In this document: piece after piece, positions 18,600 to 27,213 of the stretch
Position numbering within the stretch: the first letter of the stretch is position 1
Layout: each line of letters starts with the position of its first letter
Assembly (NCBI GenBank): GCA_029785085.1
Contig: JAFMAI010000002.1
Coordinates: 58,351 to 122,350, forward strand
DNA from: Nitrososphaerota archaeon
Lineage (GTDB): Archaea; Thermoproteota; Nitrososphaeria; Nitrososphaerales; Gagatemarchaeaceae
Direction of reading: 5' to 3'
DNA length: 64,000 bases
Notes under the pieces: generated by a model
Told to the model about the DNA's origin: nothing
Databases searched by the model: none
Seen by the model: only the letters and a program-made list of their open reading frames with translations
Program-made: the position numbers and the translations under genes

Positions 18600-18945
18600 A
18601 TGAGTGCCTCAGGCAACAGCTCCTCAGTGCCCCCAAATCCCATGGGACGTTAACCCATGGCCAGCTGATAGCATCATGGAATCCCAAGGGGAAACCCCTC
18701 TTCGACTCAATCGCTGCCGTTGACAGAGTGGATTACGCCAGAGGCGCACAGGAATTCGCCGCTATCATCGTCCACAAGGACACTGGCTTCCCAGGTGAGG
18801 GCTTCTTCTGCGACGACGAACTGCCTCCCTCGCTGAGGCGCCCCTACTCAATGCCTCTGATTATAGACTCTCTGCAGCAGAGATGAACTATGTCAAGGAC
18901 GTTCAGAAGAGGGTTTGGGGCTATTATTCAGGCACCCAGGAGTGA
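18600..18945 (+). pseudogene. Small gene broken by two apparent single-base deletions
   Basis: Three successive frames join into one protein-like sequence. It starts at ATG 18600 (MSASGNSSSVPPNPMG), shifts near 18648-18655 to a frame reading HGQLIASWNPKGKPLFDSI and IVHKDTGFPGEGFFCDDE, and shifts again near 18820-18845 to LLNASDYRLSAAEMNYVKDV and the end at TGA 18945. Each step equals one missing base. The rebuilt product is about 115 aa, soluble and of unknown family. It overlaps the 3' end of pyrF by about 20 bp. Either real decay or assembly error. Confidence 0.6.
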
Positions 18946-19718
18946 CTCCGAGTCTGTGCCGGGGGCAGCTCCTGGAATGACTTCAGTTTGGCGGCTGTCT
19001 TCGACGGCTCCAGGGACTCGGTAATCGACCTCCCCACAAACACGAAGTCCGCCCCAGCGGAAATCCCCGATGACGCATCCCCGCCCTGAGCGCCGACACC
19101 TGGGGAGAATATCAGGCACTCCTCGCCTACTATCTGCCTAGTCTCTGCTATCTTGTCGGCTGACTTGGCAGACACGACCACCCCGTCAGCCCCCCAGTCT
19201 CTCGCCCTATGTGCGAAGACGCGGTACAGAAGTTCACCTCCCTCGAGACGGAGGGAATACCCCTCGCCTGCTCCTTTGTGGCTCATGTAGACCAGGAAAA
19301 GTATGCCCCCGTTCTTGGAGTGAACCCTCTCAATCACACTTCCAAGACCTTCCTCTCTGCCGACGAATGGGTTCGCTATGACTGAGTCGAAGCCGTAATC
19401 AAGGAGCGAATCGACGATGTTTAGGTTGGTGGACTCAATATCGTTCATCTTCAGGTCGGCTATCAGAGGGAGCCCTTCGTCTTTACAGGCGCTGATGACG
19501 CTCCGTAGGCCCTGGAGGCCGTATGGAAGCAACAGATGGTGGTTCACCTTCACCGCGGCCAGGTGCTCCTTCGTCTCATTGAGAACTCGCACTGCATTGT
19601 CGAGCCTTCCATCGTAGGGGCCGAAGAGATCGAGGGCTAGGATGAGCTTCGAGCCTCTCCGGCGTGAAGCTTCAAGGAGCCTCTGTCTGAAGCCCAGCGT
19701 CGTACTCTCAGATTTCAT
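18924..19718 (-). CDS. pyrF: Orotidine 5'-phosphate decarboxylase
   Basis: Last step of UMP synthesis, OMP to UMP. The substrate/catalytic signature is LILALDLFGP at the first strand, VKVNHH, and ADLKMNDIESTN with the catalytic Lys/Asp pair; the phosphate-binding end is FVFVGRSITES. The family is the archaeal/PyrF type 2-like form of about 265 aa. Its start overlaps the pyrD stop by four bases, indicating translational coupling. Confidence 0.93.
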   Translation of the reverse strand: MKSESTTLGFRQRLLEASRRRGSKLILALDLFGPYDGRLDNAVRVLNETKEHLAAVKVNHHLLLPYGLQGLRSVISACKDEGLPLIADLKMNDIESTNLNIVDSLLDYGFDSVIANPFVGREEGLGSVIERVHSKNGGILFLVYMSHKGAGEGYSLRLEGGELLYRVFAHRARDWGADGVVVSAKSADKIAETRQIVGEECLIFSPGVGAQGGDASSGISAGADFVFVGRSITESLEPSKTAAKLKSFQELPPAQTRSHSWVPE

Positions 19719-20608
19719 CCGGCATGTGCCCTCCCGACGAGGTCTTCAAGTTTCGCAATTCCTTTCCTCTCGAGGTATGAAAGGATTCCCAGGTTGACAT
19801 CGTTGAATCTATCAAACTTCCTGATTGTCGAGGTGCCAAATTGCACCATGTTCGCGCCAGCCAGGAAGAATTGCACAGCGTCCTCCCAGGTGGCTGCTCC
19901 GCCGCATCCGATTATGGGAACATCCAACTGCTCCCTCAGTTCATAGACGCAACGCAATGCGATGGGTCTGATAGCCCCCCCAGACAACCCGCCGAAGCCA
20001 TTTGAAAGGGCGGCTCCCCCTTTCTCCACATCAATGGGGAACGACCTCACGGTGTTGATGGCAGTAAGGCCGTCGGCGCCAGCGTCCACGGCAGCTCTAG
20101 CGACCTCGACCAGCCTCTCTGTGTTGGGCGAGAGCTTGGCGAACACCGGTTTTCCAGTGGCGGCTTTCACTGCTCTGGTTACCTTGTTAACTTCCTCTGG
20201 GAAGTGCCCAACCTCGGTGCCGACGCCTGAAACATGCGGACAACTGAGATTGAGTTCGTATGCGGCAAAGTCGTTACCGTCCACTACCCTGACCACCCGT
20301 TCGAACTCCTTCTCCTCCCCCCCGAACACGGAGACGAATATCGGCAACCCCTTGCCGTTGTGTTCCGCAAGCCTCTCCGCGAACTTTTCCGCTCCTGGGT
20401 TTGGGAGCCCGGCCGCATTTACCAACCCGCCCTCCACCTCGACCAAGGTCGGCTCGGGGTATCCATCCCTCGGTTCGATCCCTATCGACTTCGTGACAGC
20501 GGCCCCTGCACCCACCTCCAGGGCCTGGATTACCCTTTCAAGGGAGCTCCCATGCACACCGGAAGCTAGCATGGTGGGATTGAGCAGGTGCAAACTCCCT
20601 ACTTTCAC
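19715..20608 (-). CDS. pyrD: Dihydroorotate dehydrogenase (class 1)
   Basis: FMN enzyme oxidising dihydroorotate to orotate. Family motifs include NPTMLASGVHG, NAAGLPNPG, AYELNLSCPHVSG with the catalytic-loop Cys, KLSPNTE, INTVRSFPID and the C-terminal phosphate-binding IIGCGGAATWEDAVQFFLAGAN. The active-site base is Cys in NLSCPH, characteristic of class 1B-like cytosolic enzymes; no PyrK electron-transfer subunit is seen nearby. Middle gene of pyrE-pyrD-pyrF. Confidence 0.95.
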   Translation of the reverse strand: MKVGSLHLLNPTMLASGVHGSSLERVIQALEVGAGAAVTKSIGIEPRDGYPEPTLVEVEGGLVNAAGLPNPGAEKFAERLAEHNGKGLPIFVSVFGGEEKEFERVVRVVDGNDFAAYELNLSCPHVSGVGTEVGHFPEEVNKVTRAVKAATGKPVFAKLSPNTERLVEVARAAVDAGADGLTAINTVRSFPIDVEKGGAALSNGFGGLSGGAIRPIALRCVYELREQLDVPIIGCGGAATWEDAVQFFLAGANMVQFGTSTIRKFDRFNDVNLGILSYLERKGIAKLEDLVGRAHAG

Positions 20609-20630
20609 CTCGATTGCATCCGGGTCCAGG

Positions 20631-21248
20631 TTACCTCGCCCCCATCTGCCTTAGGACTGACTCATAGTCCCCCTTCGTGACCTTCTTCTGGGCATACAGC
20701 GTTTCTACGAGGTCCTTGATGTCGGTGAACGAGTGGAGTTTCACTCCAGCGTTCGCCAAGCTTACCTTCCCACCTTCGAGCCTGTCGACCAGCACCACCA
20801 CATCATCAACCGAGCATCCTGCCCTCCTCAGGTTCTCAACCGCGGCCGCTTTGCTCCCCCCATCGGTAATCAAATCGTCGACCACTAGAGCCCGCCAACC
20901 AGGGGTGACGGCCCCTTCCACTAGCTTGCCCAATCCGTGCCCCTTCCGCTCGCTCCTCACGTAGACCATCGGTTTCTTGAGCAAGTAGGCAAGAGGCGAA
21001 GAGATGGCTATGCCGGCTGTAGCCACTCCTGCGATGACATCGAAGTTCTGCTCGCCCATCTCCTTGACCATGGCCAGGTATGCCGCGATAGCTAGTTCGT
21101 ATGCCTGAGGGTCGCTTGGGACCACCCTCAGGTCGAGGTAGTAGGCGCTGACTCTGCCGCTGGCCAGGGTAAATTTTCCGAACCTGAGGGAACCTATCCG
21201 GAAGAGGGCCTCGGCGAGTGCGACCCTGCCGTTCATCTTGTCAGTCAA
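20631..21248 (-). CDS. pyrE: Orotate phosphoribosyltransferase
   Basis: Transfers the phosphoribosyl group of PRPP to orotate to give OMP. The PRPP-binding signature is ALVVDDLITDGGSKA; the flexible-loop YVRSERKGHGLGKLVEG block is complete; the N-terminal region LASGRVSAYYLDLR is typical of the enzyme. 205 aa is normal. It leads the operon, with 22 bp to pyrD. Confidence 0.96.
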   Translation of the reverse strand: MTDKMNGRVALAEALFRIGSLRFGKFTLASGRVSAYYLDLRVVPSDPQAYELAIAAYLAMVKEMGEQNFDVIAGVATAGIAISSPLAYLLKKPMVYVRSERKGHGLGKLVEGAVTPGWRALVVDDLITDGGSKAAAVENLRRAGCSVDDVVVLVDRLEGGKVSLANAGVKLHSFTDIKDLVETLYAQKKVTKGDYESVLRQMGAR

Positions 21249-21323
21249 GAATCAAACTCCCAAAAACTGGGTCCTGCCAGCTTCCACACACTCGCGTAAT
21301 TGAACCCAAGCTAAGTTTAGGCT

Positions 21324-21998
21324 TCAGCGTGGATTTAAGCCTTGGACGGTCCGGTGCCAATCCAAAACAGACAGGGCCATCCTATCGTACGTCTCAGCGT
21401 CGATCTCCTGAACGTTCGCCGAGTCGACGTCTATGACAAACACCACGTGAAGCCTCGCTTGCATCAGGTCATCCATGGATGTCTCAGGCTCATTGTAGAT
21501 GACATCGATCAGCGTCTTGATTTGGGTGGCTTCTTCGCGAGTCCTGTCCCGAGGAGGCTTGACGAAGAAGCAGGGGACATCCAGTGTGTATGATGGTGTG
21601 GTCCCCAAGGCGAACTTATCCGCATATCTGCTGTACCTGGTGATTTTGCTGGAGATCCTGTTCCGCGCGTACCCAGAAGGTTCTAGGGCCGCTTCCGGCG
21701 GTATGAATCCTGTCTCAATCTCGACTATGAGGCGCTCGTCCCCTCTCGATCCCATTACGTCGCATACCAAGATTTTGTCTAGTCTGTGCTCCACCTTAAC
21801 CTCATAGCCTTGTTTTATCAAGGCCCTGGCGCACACCAGCTCAAGAGCCGAGTGGTTGATTTTCACTAGGTTCTTCCTGTAAAGGTTCACCAGGATGTCT
21901 GCGATGGCGAAAACATTCAACCTCACTTCTTCGCTGTCATTACAGCAGGCCCTCCCGGCCAGCTCATAGAGGTCGTCCTTGAACCTTCGGACGTCCAA
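21324..21998 (-). CDS. Conserved-looking hypothetical, possible restriction-endonuclease fold
   Basis: 224 aa without signal peptide or membrane span. The segment GYEVKVEHRLDKILVCDVMG, then ERLIVEIETGFIPPE, has the Asp...Glu-x-Glu spacing and alternating hydrophobics of a PD-(D/E)xK nuclease core, preceded by a helix with ALELVCARALIKQG. Downstream is KITRYSRYADKFALG. This points to a nuclease-like fold, perhaps DNA repair or RNA-related, but I cannot name a family. It stands upstream of pyrE in the same orientation, 75 bp away. Confidence 0.7.
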   Translation of the reverse strand: MDVRRFKDDLYELAGRACCNDSEEVRLNVFAIADILVNLYRKNLVKINHSALELVCARALIKQGYEVKVEHRLDKILVCDVMGSRGDERLIVEIETGFIPPEAALEPSGYARNRISSKITRYSRYADKFALGTTPSYTLDVPCFFVKPPRDRTREEATQIKTLIDVIYNEPETSMDDLMQARLHVVFVIDVDSANVQEIDAETYDRMALSVLDWHRTVQGLNPR

Positions 21999-22037
21999 GC
22001 CTAGCTTGGTCCTCGCTGTGCCAGGGCGAAAGGGACC

Positions 22038-22694
22038 TCACCGACGCCGAGAGACGTTCTTGTCAAGGATCCGTCTCACTTCGATGTCTTCCACCTGCCC
22101 GAAGTCCTCGTAAAACTCGCCGATTGCCAAGAACGGTCCTGGGGTCGACAGACAGACAACCTTGGTGCCATCTTCAATCAATGCCTGTACTGCGTCTGCC
22201 GGAGCTACCGGGACCGCTACTATCACCTCCTTTGGTCCACGCTTCTTCACCGACATCACAGCCGCGCTGACCGAACTCCCCGTGGCGATGCCGTCGTCCA
22301 CTATGACTACCACTCTACCGCCTAGTCCAGGGTAAGGTGATGACCCTCGAAGCCTTCGCATCCGGTCCTTGACCTCTTCTCTCTTCTGGCGGATCTGGTC
22401 TTCTAAGTAAGACGCGCTTGCCCCCAATGACTCGGCAGCCTGCCTGTCCATCATCACGTCACCTTCTTGGGTGACCGCTCCGATTGCATACTCAGGTTCC
22501 CCTGGCGCTTCGATTTTTCTTGTGACCACCACGTCCAGCGGGGCGTCCAGTGCCTTGGCCACTTCGTTCGCTACCACCACGCCTCCCCTGGGAATCCCGA
22601 GTACGACTACGTCTTCTCCTCTGAGGCTCAGGAGCGCCTCGCTGAGGCGCTCCCCTGCGTCTACTCGGTTCTTGTACAGCAAGGACCCCACCAT
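22038..22694 (-). CDS. Phosphoribosyltransferase-family protein
   Basis: A PRTase type I fold with PRPP motif VVVIVDDGIATGSSV and the N-terminal block VVLGIPRGGVVVANEVAKALDAPLDVVVTRKI, typical of the uncharacterised PRTase subgroup often annotated as putative phosphoribosyl transferase. The family also contains the conserved PEYAIGAV segment seen here. The substrate is not known. ATG 22694 is preferred over TTG 22703. The AAATAT sequence just upstream (about 22712-22718) may be promoter sequence. Confidence 0.88.
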   Translation of the reverse strand: MVGSLLYKNRVDAGERLSEALLSLRGEDVVVLGIPRGGVVVANEVAKALDAPLDVVVTRKIEAPGEPEYAIGAVTQEGDVMMDRQAAESLGASASYLEDQIRQKREEVKDRMRRLRGSSPYPGLGGRVVVIVDDGIATGSSVSAAVMSVKKRGPKEVIVAVPVAPADAVQALIEDGTKVVCLSTPGPFLAIGEFYEDFGQVEDIEVRRILDKNVSRRR

Positions 22695-24040
22695 AGGCCT
22701 CAATCTTCTGATATTTGGTTGCCTCGTCCGGCTCTCAGGAGGGATGTGGCTTTCCTCCGACGGCGGCCTCGTAGCGTTCCTTCACCGCCGCCGTCCCGGT
22801 TCGCCCTCGGTTTGGCCTTCGTGAAGTCCAGGTTTCCCCGGCTCTACGCGCCACCATCCCGCTCGCGGATGGTATCAGGCGCCAGGGCTTTCCCCGACAC
22901 CTCTTCCTTTCCGCGAATCCATCCTTCTCCTGACCGGACGAGTATCATATTAAACGGACTGCTGATATTAAGCGCTTACTTCGATTCCCAATCCTGGGAA
23001 ACGTCGGCTACTGCTGCTATCTCAGGTTTCACATGGAATCTTGCCATCGTCGTGTCCCCGCCGAGGACCCAGGCATCCTAACTGCGCCCGAATCGCACGT
23101 CGACCTGGCAGAGCCTCCTCCGCGGGAGAGCAATGCCTTCCTGACCACACTCCGTGGAAGATATTTGATTGAAACCGTACCGTCGAACAATCCTTGGCTT
23201 AGAGCGTGCTCACACAAGGGGGTTTCACATTCCAAGACGACTTCGTCGGCTCCATCTTGCGACCGGTAGCGGAGCAGGTCAGGGCGATAGGCTGTCCATG
23301 ACACTCTGCGCCGAGGGAGGGGCAGATGGTTCCTCCACTACCGTGAGTCGCTTTCGCTTGAGCCCCAACCACATCATCTTCTTCATCGACTCATGGACCG
23401 CTGACTCCATCATGCCGAAGCTGCATGACCGCCAAGTGATATCTTGCTTGGGCTCGGCGTCTCACTGGGTGTCCACATCAGTAGGCCGGCCGCCCCGGGC
23501 CCCCATGTCAGAGGCTCCCGACTCTTCGGTGGGTTGATGTCTTGGTCAACAGAATATCTGTTCTTTGTCAGCAACAAGAGTCAAGCTAGGATAACAGGGA
23601 TGGGCACCCAGATAGCCGCAGCTCTCTCGCTGTCGGCTCCGCCGATGGCCTGGGGTGCAGCCCGAGTCGACGCCGGTTATACGCGCGAGGCTGGGAATAT
23701 TCCGGGCTGCTCTCAGGTCAGGAGCAGAGCCTTGTGCTCGCCAGAGCCCGGTGCGGCCAGGGGACCGTGCCCGGGGAAAGTGGAGGAGCGCGGGCAGGGT
23801 TGAGAAGCACGAAGGAGGAGGAACGCGGGATGGGGGAAGACCCTTCTTCGGTCGAGTGGGGTGTGGAGCTCCATGCTTAGCGCCGCCTCGACCCAAGAAG
23901 AGCCAGAATCCAGAGCGCGAGCCAAATCCAGAGTGCAGATTGACCTCTGCAACGCGTTCTGAAGCTGGAGCCGGACGCGGAGTCTTGGTCTCATCTGACT
24001 CTGCACAGGGGCAGACGAAGGCAGCGAGGGGCGGCTTCTC
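22695..24040. other. 1.35-kb gene-poor stretch
   Basis: Long frames exist on both strands but they overlap, change frame and have Arg/Ser/Pro-rich composition typical of chance GC-rich frames. A minus-strand frame at 23029-23304 has a slightly protein-like middle (DEVVLECETPLCEHALSQG) and may be a remnant. The stretch holds a long stem-loop at 23843-23900 and an imperfect direct repeat at about 23902-23943. No tRNA, SRP RNA or other known RNA could be matched. Confidence 0.5.
23843..23900. repeat. Long stem-loop (14-base arms, one mismatch)
   Basis: Arms at 23843-23856 and 23887-23900 pair over 13 of 14 positions (CTTCTT-c-GGTCGAG against CTCGACC-c-AAGAAG). The 30-base loop contains the palindrome GGAGCTCC. 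It could belong to an unrecognised structured RNA on either strand. Confidence 0.5.
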
Positions 24041-24048
24041 TTTAATTA
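24040..24048 (+). promoter_or_regulatory. TATA box of the FKBP gene
   Basis: CTTTAATTA ends about 26 nt before ATG 24074, fitting a leaderless or near-leaderless transcript. Confidence 0.55.
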
Positions 24049-24073
24049 CTTCCATCAGAGCAGCGTCGTAGTC

Positions 24074-24406
24074 ATGAGCGAAGTGAAGGCCCAGAACGGA
24101 GACACAGTGTCAGTCCACTACGTCGGGAAGTTCCCTGGTGGGAAGGTATTCGACACCAGTATGAAGGCCGAGGCGACAAAGTCAGGGCTGTACACACCGG
24201 CGCGGGACTACAAACCCCTTCAAGTCGTGCTCGGCCAGCACCAGGTGATAAGCGGTTTCGAAGAAGCGCTCGTTGGAATGAAGGTAAACGAAACCAAGGA
24301 GATCACGCTTCCGCCGGAGAGAGCCTATGGGAAGTCTGGCAGGCATCCCATGGCTGGGAAGACCCTCCAATTCAGGCTCCTCGTCACAAACATCAAAAGG
24401 CCCTGA
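24074..24406 (+). CDS. FKBP-type peptidyl-prolyl cis-trans isomerase, short form
   Basis: FKBP fold: GDTVSVHYVGKFPGGKVFDTS, LQVVLGQHQVISGFEEALVGMKVNE and the C-terminal AYGKSGRHPMAGKTLQFRLLV. At 110 aa it lacks the inserted chaperone (IF/SlyD) domain usual in archaeal FKBPs and is closer in length to FKBP12. It has an unusual insertion, MKAEATKSGLYTPARDYKP, between the first strands. Expected to be a cytoplasmic protein-folding catalyst. Confidence 0.9.
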   Translation: MSEVKAQNGDTVSVHYVGKFPGGKVFDTSMKAEATKSGLYTPARDYKPLQVVLGQHQVISGFEEALVGMKVNETKEITLPPERAYGKSGRHPMAGKTLQFRLLVTNIKRP

Positions 24407-24500
24407 CTCGCTGAGATATAGCCTGGTATTCGAGTTCATTGTGCACTCCCATTGACCCCGAAGCTATTTACCACCGACGACCCTGCCCAGACGCCGAGAG

Positions 24501-24782
24501 ATGGCGAAGAGATCGTTCACGATAGACACCGGAACCGAGAAGATACCGGTGGAAGGCCACACCCACCAGAACGTGGCAGTGAAATATCTCATGAAGCGCA
24601 GGCGGAGCCTGATATTCACCAAGGACCTTGCCAAAGTCGAGAAGCTCTTCTCCGACGTCCCGAAGCAAGTGAGCATAATCGGGGCGAACGTCACCAAGAC
24701 GTACAATGTCACATGGGAGAGGGTGAGCACCGGTGAGTTCGCCGGAGCCAGGTTCACATTCACACTGGAAGAGGTAGGGTAA
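24501..24782 (+). CDS. Hypothetical protein, 93 aa
   Basis: No recognised family. Basic N-terminal half (EGHTHQNVAVKYLMKRRRSLIFT) and a beta-strand-rich C-terminal half (VSIIGANVTKTYNVTWERV, ARFTFTLEEVG). Codon use matches the neighbours and the frame is clean from ATG to stop. It sits between FKBP and a zinc-ribbon gene, 95 and 25 bp away, possibly in one operon. A small nucleic-acid-binding or ribosome-linked role would fit but is not shown. Confidence 0.7.
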   Translation: MAKRSFTIDTGTEKIPVEGHTHQNVAVKYLMKRRRSLIFTKDLAKVEKLFSDVPKQVSIIGANVTKTYNVTWERVSTGEFAGARFTFTLEEVG

Positions 24783-24806
24783 CCTTTAGTTGAGGGCCAT
24801 CGATGG

Positions 24807-24995
24807 ATGGCCATGGCACCAGGTTACAGGCGCGACGCTTACAACGATGCCATAAACCGGGTCCGCTCAGAACATTCAGAGTCCGTGAAGCACGCGAACA
24901 TGACCGTTGAATGTCCTAAGTGTGGCACACGGCAGGTCATCACGGACACGCCTGGCATGAGGGTCTGTGTCAAGTGCGGCTTCGAATTCAGATAG
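24807..24995 (+). CDS. Small zinc-ribbon protein, 62 aa
   Basis: A single C-terminal zinc ribbon, CPKCGTRQVI...RVCVKCGFEF, follows a helical N-terminus rich in Arg/Asn/His. This is similar in style to TFIIB-type or ribosomal zinc ribbons, but the protein is too short to be either. Probably nucleic-acid or protein binding. Starts 25 bp after the preceding hypothetical gene. Confidence 0.75.
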   Translation: MAMAPGYRRDAYNDAINRVRSEHSESVKHANMTVECPKCGTRQVITDTPGMRVCVKCGFEFR

Positions 24996-25045
24996 CCGCA
25001 GCGGTGACGCCCCAGCCGCGGGATGAAAATTAGGCTTATGTATCA

Positions 25046-25498
25046 ATGGCACGAACCTCTGTGATTATGATGAGGCCTCCCAGACCTATGGGTATAGCTA
25101 TCTTGGCAGTTTTGGAGATTCTCGGAGGCTTGCTCATACTTCTACTCGGCCTGGCCGTGGCTGCCATAAGTGGGACGCTCTTTTCGGCCCTTGGGCTCGC
25201 TGTACCCGCGGGGATAGGGATTGCCGCAGGTGGCGTGGTAGTCATATTCGGCTTACTGGGGCTCCTAGTGGGATGGGGTCTATGGACTGGGAGGAGATGG
25301 GCAAGGATATTGGCTATAATTCTCTCTGGTCTAGGAGTCTTGGCCAGCCTCGCTGCACTCGTTTTGGGTTCGATTCCAAGCATCGTGGGGTTAGTCATCG
25401 ACGTATCCATACTATGGTATCTGTTCCGGCCTAACGTGAGGGCATTCTTCGGAGGGAACACCCCGCTCATGCCCCTCCAACCAACGTCGTCACCTTAA
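25046..25498 (+). CDS. Four-helix membrane protein, 150 aa
   Basis: Four hydrophobic segments (about residues 15-36, 43-74 as one or two, 84-108 and 115-130) separated by short loops, with a cytoplasmic WGLWTGRRWAR turn that recurs in small DUF2127-like or other integral membrane proteins. The C-terminus is short and polar. No substrate-binding motif is visible. AT-rich sequence just upstream (about 25025-25040) likely contains its promoter. Confidence 0.75.
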   Translation: MARTSVIMMRPPRPMGIAILAVLEILGGLLILLLGLAVAAISGTLFSALGLAVPAGIGIAAGGVVVIFGLLGLLVGWGLWTGRRWARILAIILSGLGVLASLAALVLGSIPSIVGLVIDVSILWYLFRPNVRAFFGGNTPLMPLQPTSSP

Positions 25499-25596
25499 AC
25501 TGCGACAGCCTGGATATGGTGCGTCCTCCTAAATCAATTGGTCGCCAAAGGGGCGTGGTGAACAGCCGGGCGACCTTATGTTCTGTCTAGCCGGAA

Positions 25597-25815
25597 CTAC
25601 TTTCTCTTCCAGTTTTGCGCCCTTTTGCAGAACTCTTCAGTTTCGTTCGCTGCAATGTCGCAGCGCTCGTAATGTCTTACTATCTCGCGGAGGAGCTCTT
25701 CGATGGGCGTGGGGGCACCAGGGCAATCCGAGTCAATCTGCGCCCTGATCTCCATGAGCGGCTGCCAAACATCACCAGGGATGACTACAGGAACCCCCTT
25801 GTTGCTAAGACCCAT
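25597..25815 (-). CDS. Hypothetical protein, 72 aa
   Basis: Start chosen at ATG of MGLSNKGVPVVIPGDVW; the upstream in-frame extension to 25893 looks random. The body is VPVVIPGDVWQPLMEIRAQI, then TPIEELLREIVRHYERC and a polar tail. The short strand followed by two helices is compatible with a ribbon-helix-helix or antitoxin-like fold, but there is no partner toxin next to it. Function unknown. Confidence 0.5.
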   Translation of the reverse strand: MGLSNKGVPVVIPGDVWQPLMEIRAQIDSDCPGAPTPIEELLREIVRHYERCDIAANETEEFCKRAQNWKRK

Positions 25816-26162
25816 AGCCCCGGTGGGTCCGAAAGCACTATTTCTAGATTGGGCACCCAACCCTGGAAGGGTGGAGAGGGAGGCGTGCCGCACCAGAGCG
25901 GTTTCGCCGATAGAGCTCCGGTCGGGACATCAGGCACAATACATTGTCGACGTACTACACTAGCGCCGGCCTCCTCCTATGGAGTACGTTCCATCCACCT
26001 GAACGGGGCATCATGTAATGGATTCTCGCCTCGAAGCGCAGATTGCAGGAGAACTTTGTCAGTACAAGTACCGGGTAAATCGCCGCCATGAGGCTGATGA
26101 TGACAATCACGACCAACCTTGAGCCTCCCGGCCTTCAGGCGGTCGGTACCTATTTCAGTCCA

Positions 26163-27206
26163 TTAGAGGCCCAGGCTATTGATCAGTTTCCCAGAGTTCG
26201 CGTCGAAGACGAGCACAATCTTCTTTCCCTTGTGGTCATACCTGGCGAACCAGATCGGGGCGTGAAGCAGCTCCACGTCGCCCACATCGGAATCCGTCGT
26301 GAGCTTCTGAATCATGTGGTACTTGGCGTGTGCCTTCTCTGACTGGAGCTGGTCGACGAGGGTCTTTGCCTGCGACTTCGCTACATCTTCGCCGATGTCC
26401 CCATTGAGAACCTTCACGTTCTTGGGAATCTTGGAGATGTCGAAGAGGGTCCGACTTTCAAGATCGAACTGGTAATCGCGCGGCTGGTACTCAGTGAGCG
26501 CCTTCAGGGCGACCACCGGGAAGTTGTAGTTCTCGTCCATCTGTTCTGACTTCAGCGTCCCTCCTCCGTATCCCATCCCCATTCCGTAGAGCATAAACCA
26601 CCTTGACAGGAGAAACCCGTTTGTCGGCCTGGGGACGGAGATGCCTCCCCTGAACAGCCGTCTCCCGCCGCCGAACCCGCCCCCCATTCCGCCGAGTATG
26701 ACTCCCATCAACGCCGCGGTCGTCGCCGTCTGGCCCACCTCGGCAGCCAAGTTCGTGGCCACAACTGTCGTCCTCGCCGAGACGCCGACGATCCAGTAGG
26801 GGACGTACGAGAGGCTCATCTCTTCTTGGATTGACTCCTCATGCAGATGTCTGTGAAGGAACCCTTTGTCCATCATTGACGTGATTATCGCGTTGACCTT
26901 GTCCGTGTCTCCGAGCTTTATCGGCAGCATCGTCTGTTTCTGTACGCCCGTCCACCCCTGGTCGCCAAGGGTCACCCCGCTCCCACAATACTCGCAGGTG
27001 ATTACCATCTCTCCGAACTTGGGGGTGAGCGGGGCCCCGCAATTGGGGCACTTCAACGAAGTCGCTCCATGAGGTGCTATGACCTGCTGCCTTTGTCCCG
27101 GCTCATGCCCGGAAGCCGCTTCCTGTACCCCTATCTTCGTCCCGCATTTGTAGCAGAAGCTGGCATCGTCAGGGAGCTGAACTCCGCAGTTGGGGCAGTT
27201 CAGCAC
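26163..27206 (-). CDS. Zinc-ribbon membrane-associated protein, third gene of SPFH operon
   Basis: Two N-terminal zinc ribbons (CPNCGVQLP with CYKCG; CPNCGAPLT with CEYCGSG) are followed by a domain with WTGVQKQTMLPIKLG and VPYWIVGVSARTTVVATN, then a Gly-rich region (GGMGGGFGGGRR) and a C-terminal domain ending APIWFARYDHKGKKIVLVFDANSG. The last part resembles a repeated module in such zinc-ribbon proteins, with W.ARY and conserved polar residues. Starts 7 bp after the SPFH gene and is surely cotranscribed. Confidence 0.85.
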   Translation of the reverse strand: MLNCPNCGVQLPDDASFCYKCGTKIGVQEAASGHEPGQRQQVIAPHGATSLKCPNCGAPLTPKFGEMVITCEYCGSGVTLGDQGWTGVQKQTMLPIKLGDTDKVNAIITSMMDKGFLHRHLHEESIQEEMSLSYVPYWIVGVSARTTVVATNLAAEVGQTATTAALMGVILGGMGGGFGGGRRLFRGGISVPRPTNGFLLSRWFMLYGMGMGYGGGTLKSEQMDENYNFPVVALKALTEYQPRDYQFDLESRTLFDISKIPKNVKVLNGDIGEDVAKSQAKTLVDQLQSEKAHAKYHMIQKLTTDSDVGDVELLHAPIWFARYDHKGKKIVLVFDANSGKLINSLGL

Positions 27207-27213
27207 GATTCAC

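Noticed and set aside
22467..23081. 204-aa plus-strand frame
   Set aside because: It begins antisense to the phosphoribosyltransferase gene and continues with non-conserved composition.
23690..24000. SRP (7S) RNA
   Set aside because: A GC-rich structured look and CAGGTCAGGAGCAG suggested it, but the conserved GGAAGGGAGCA-type helix 8 loop and Alu-domain motifs are absent.
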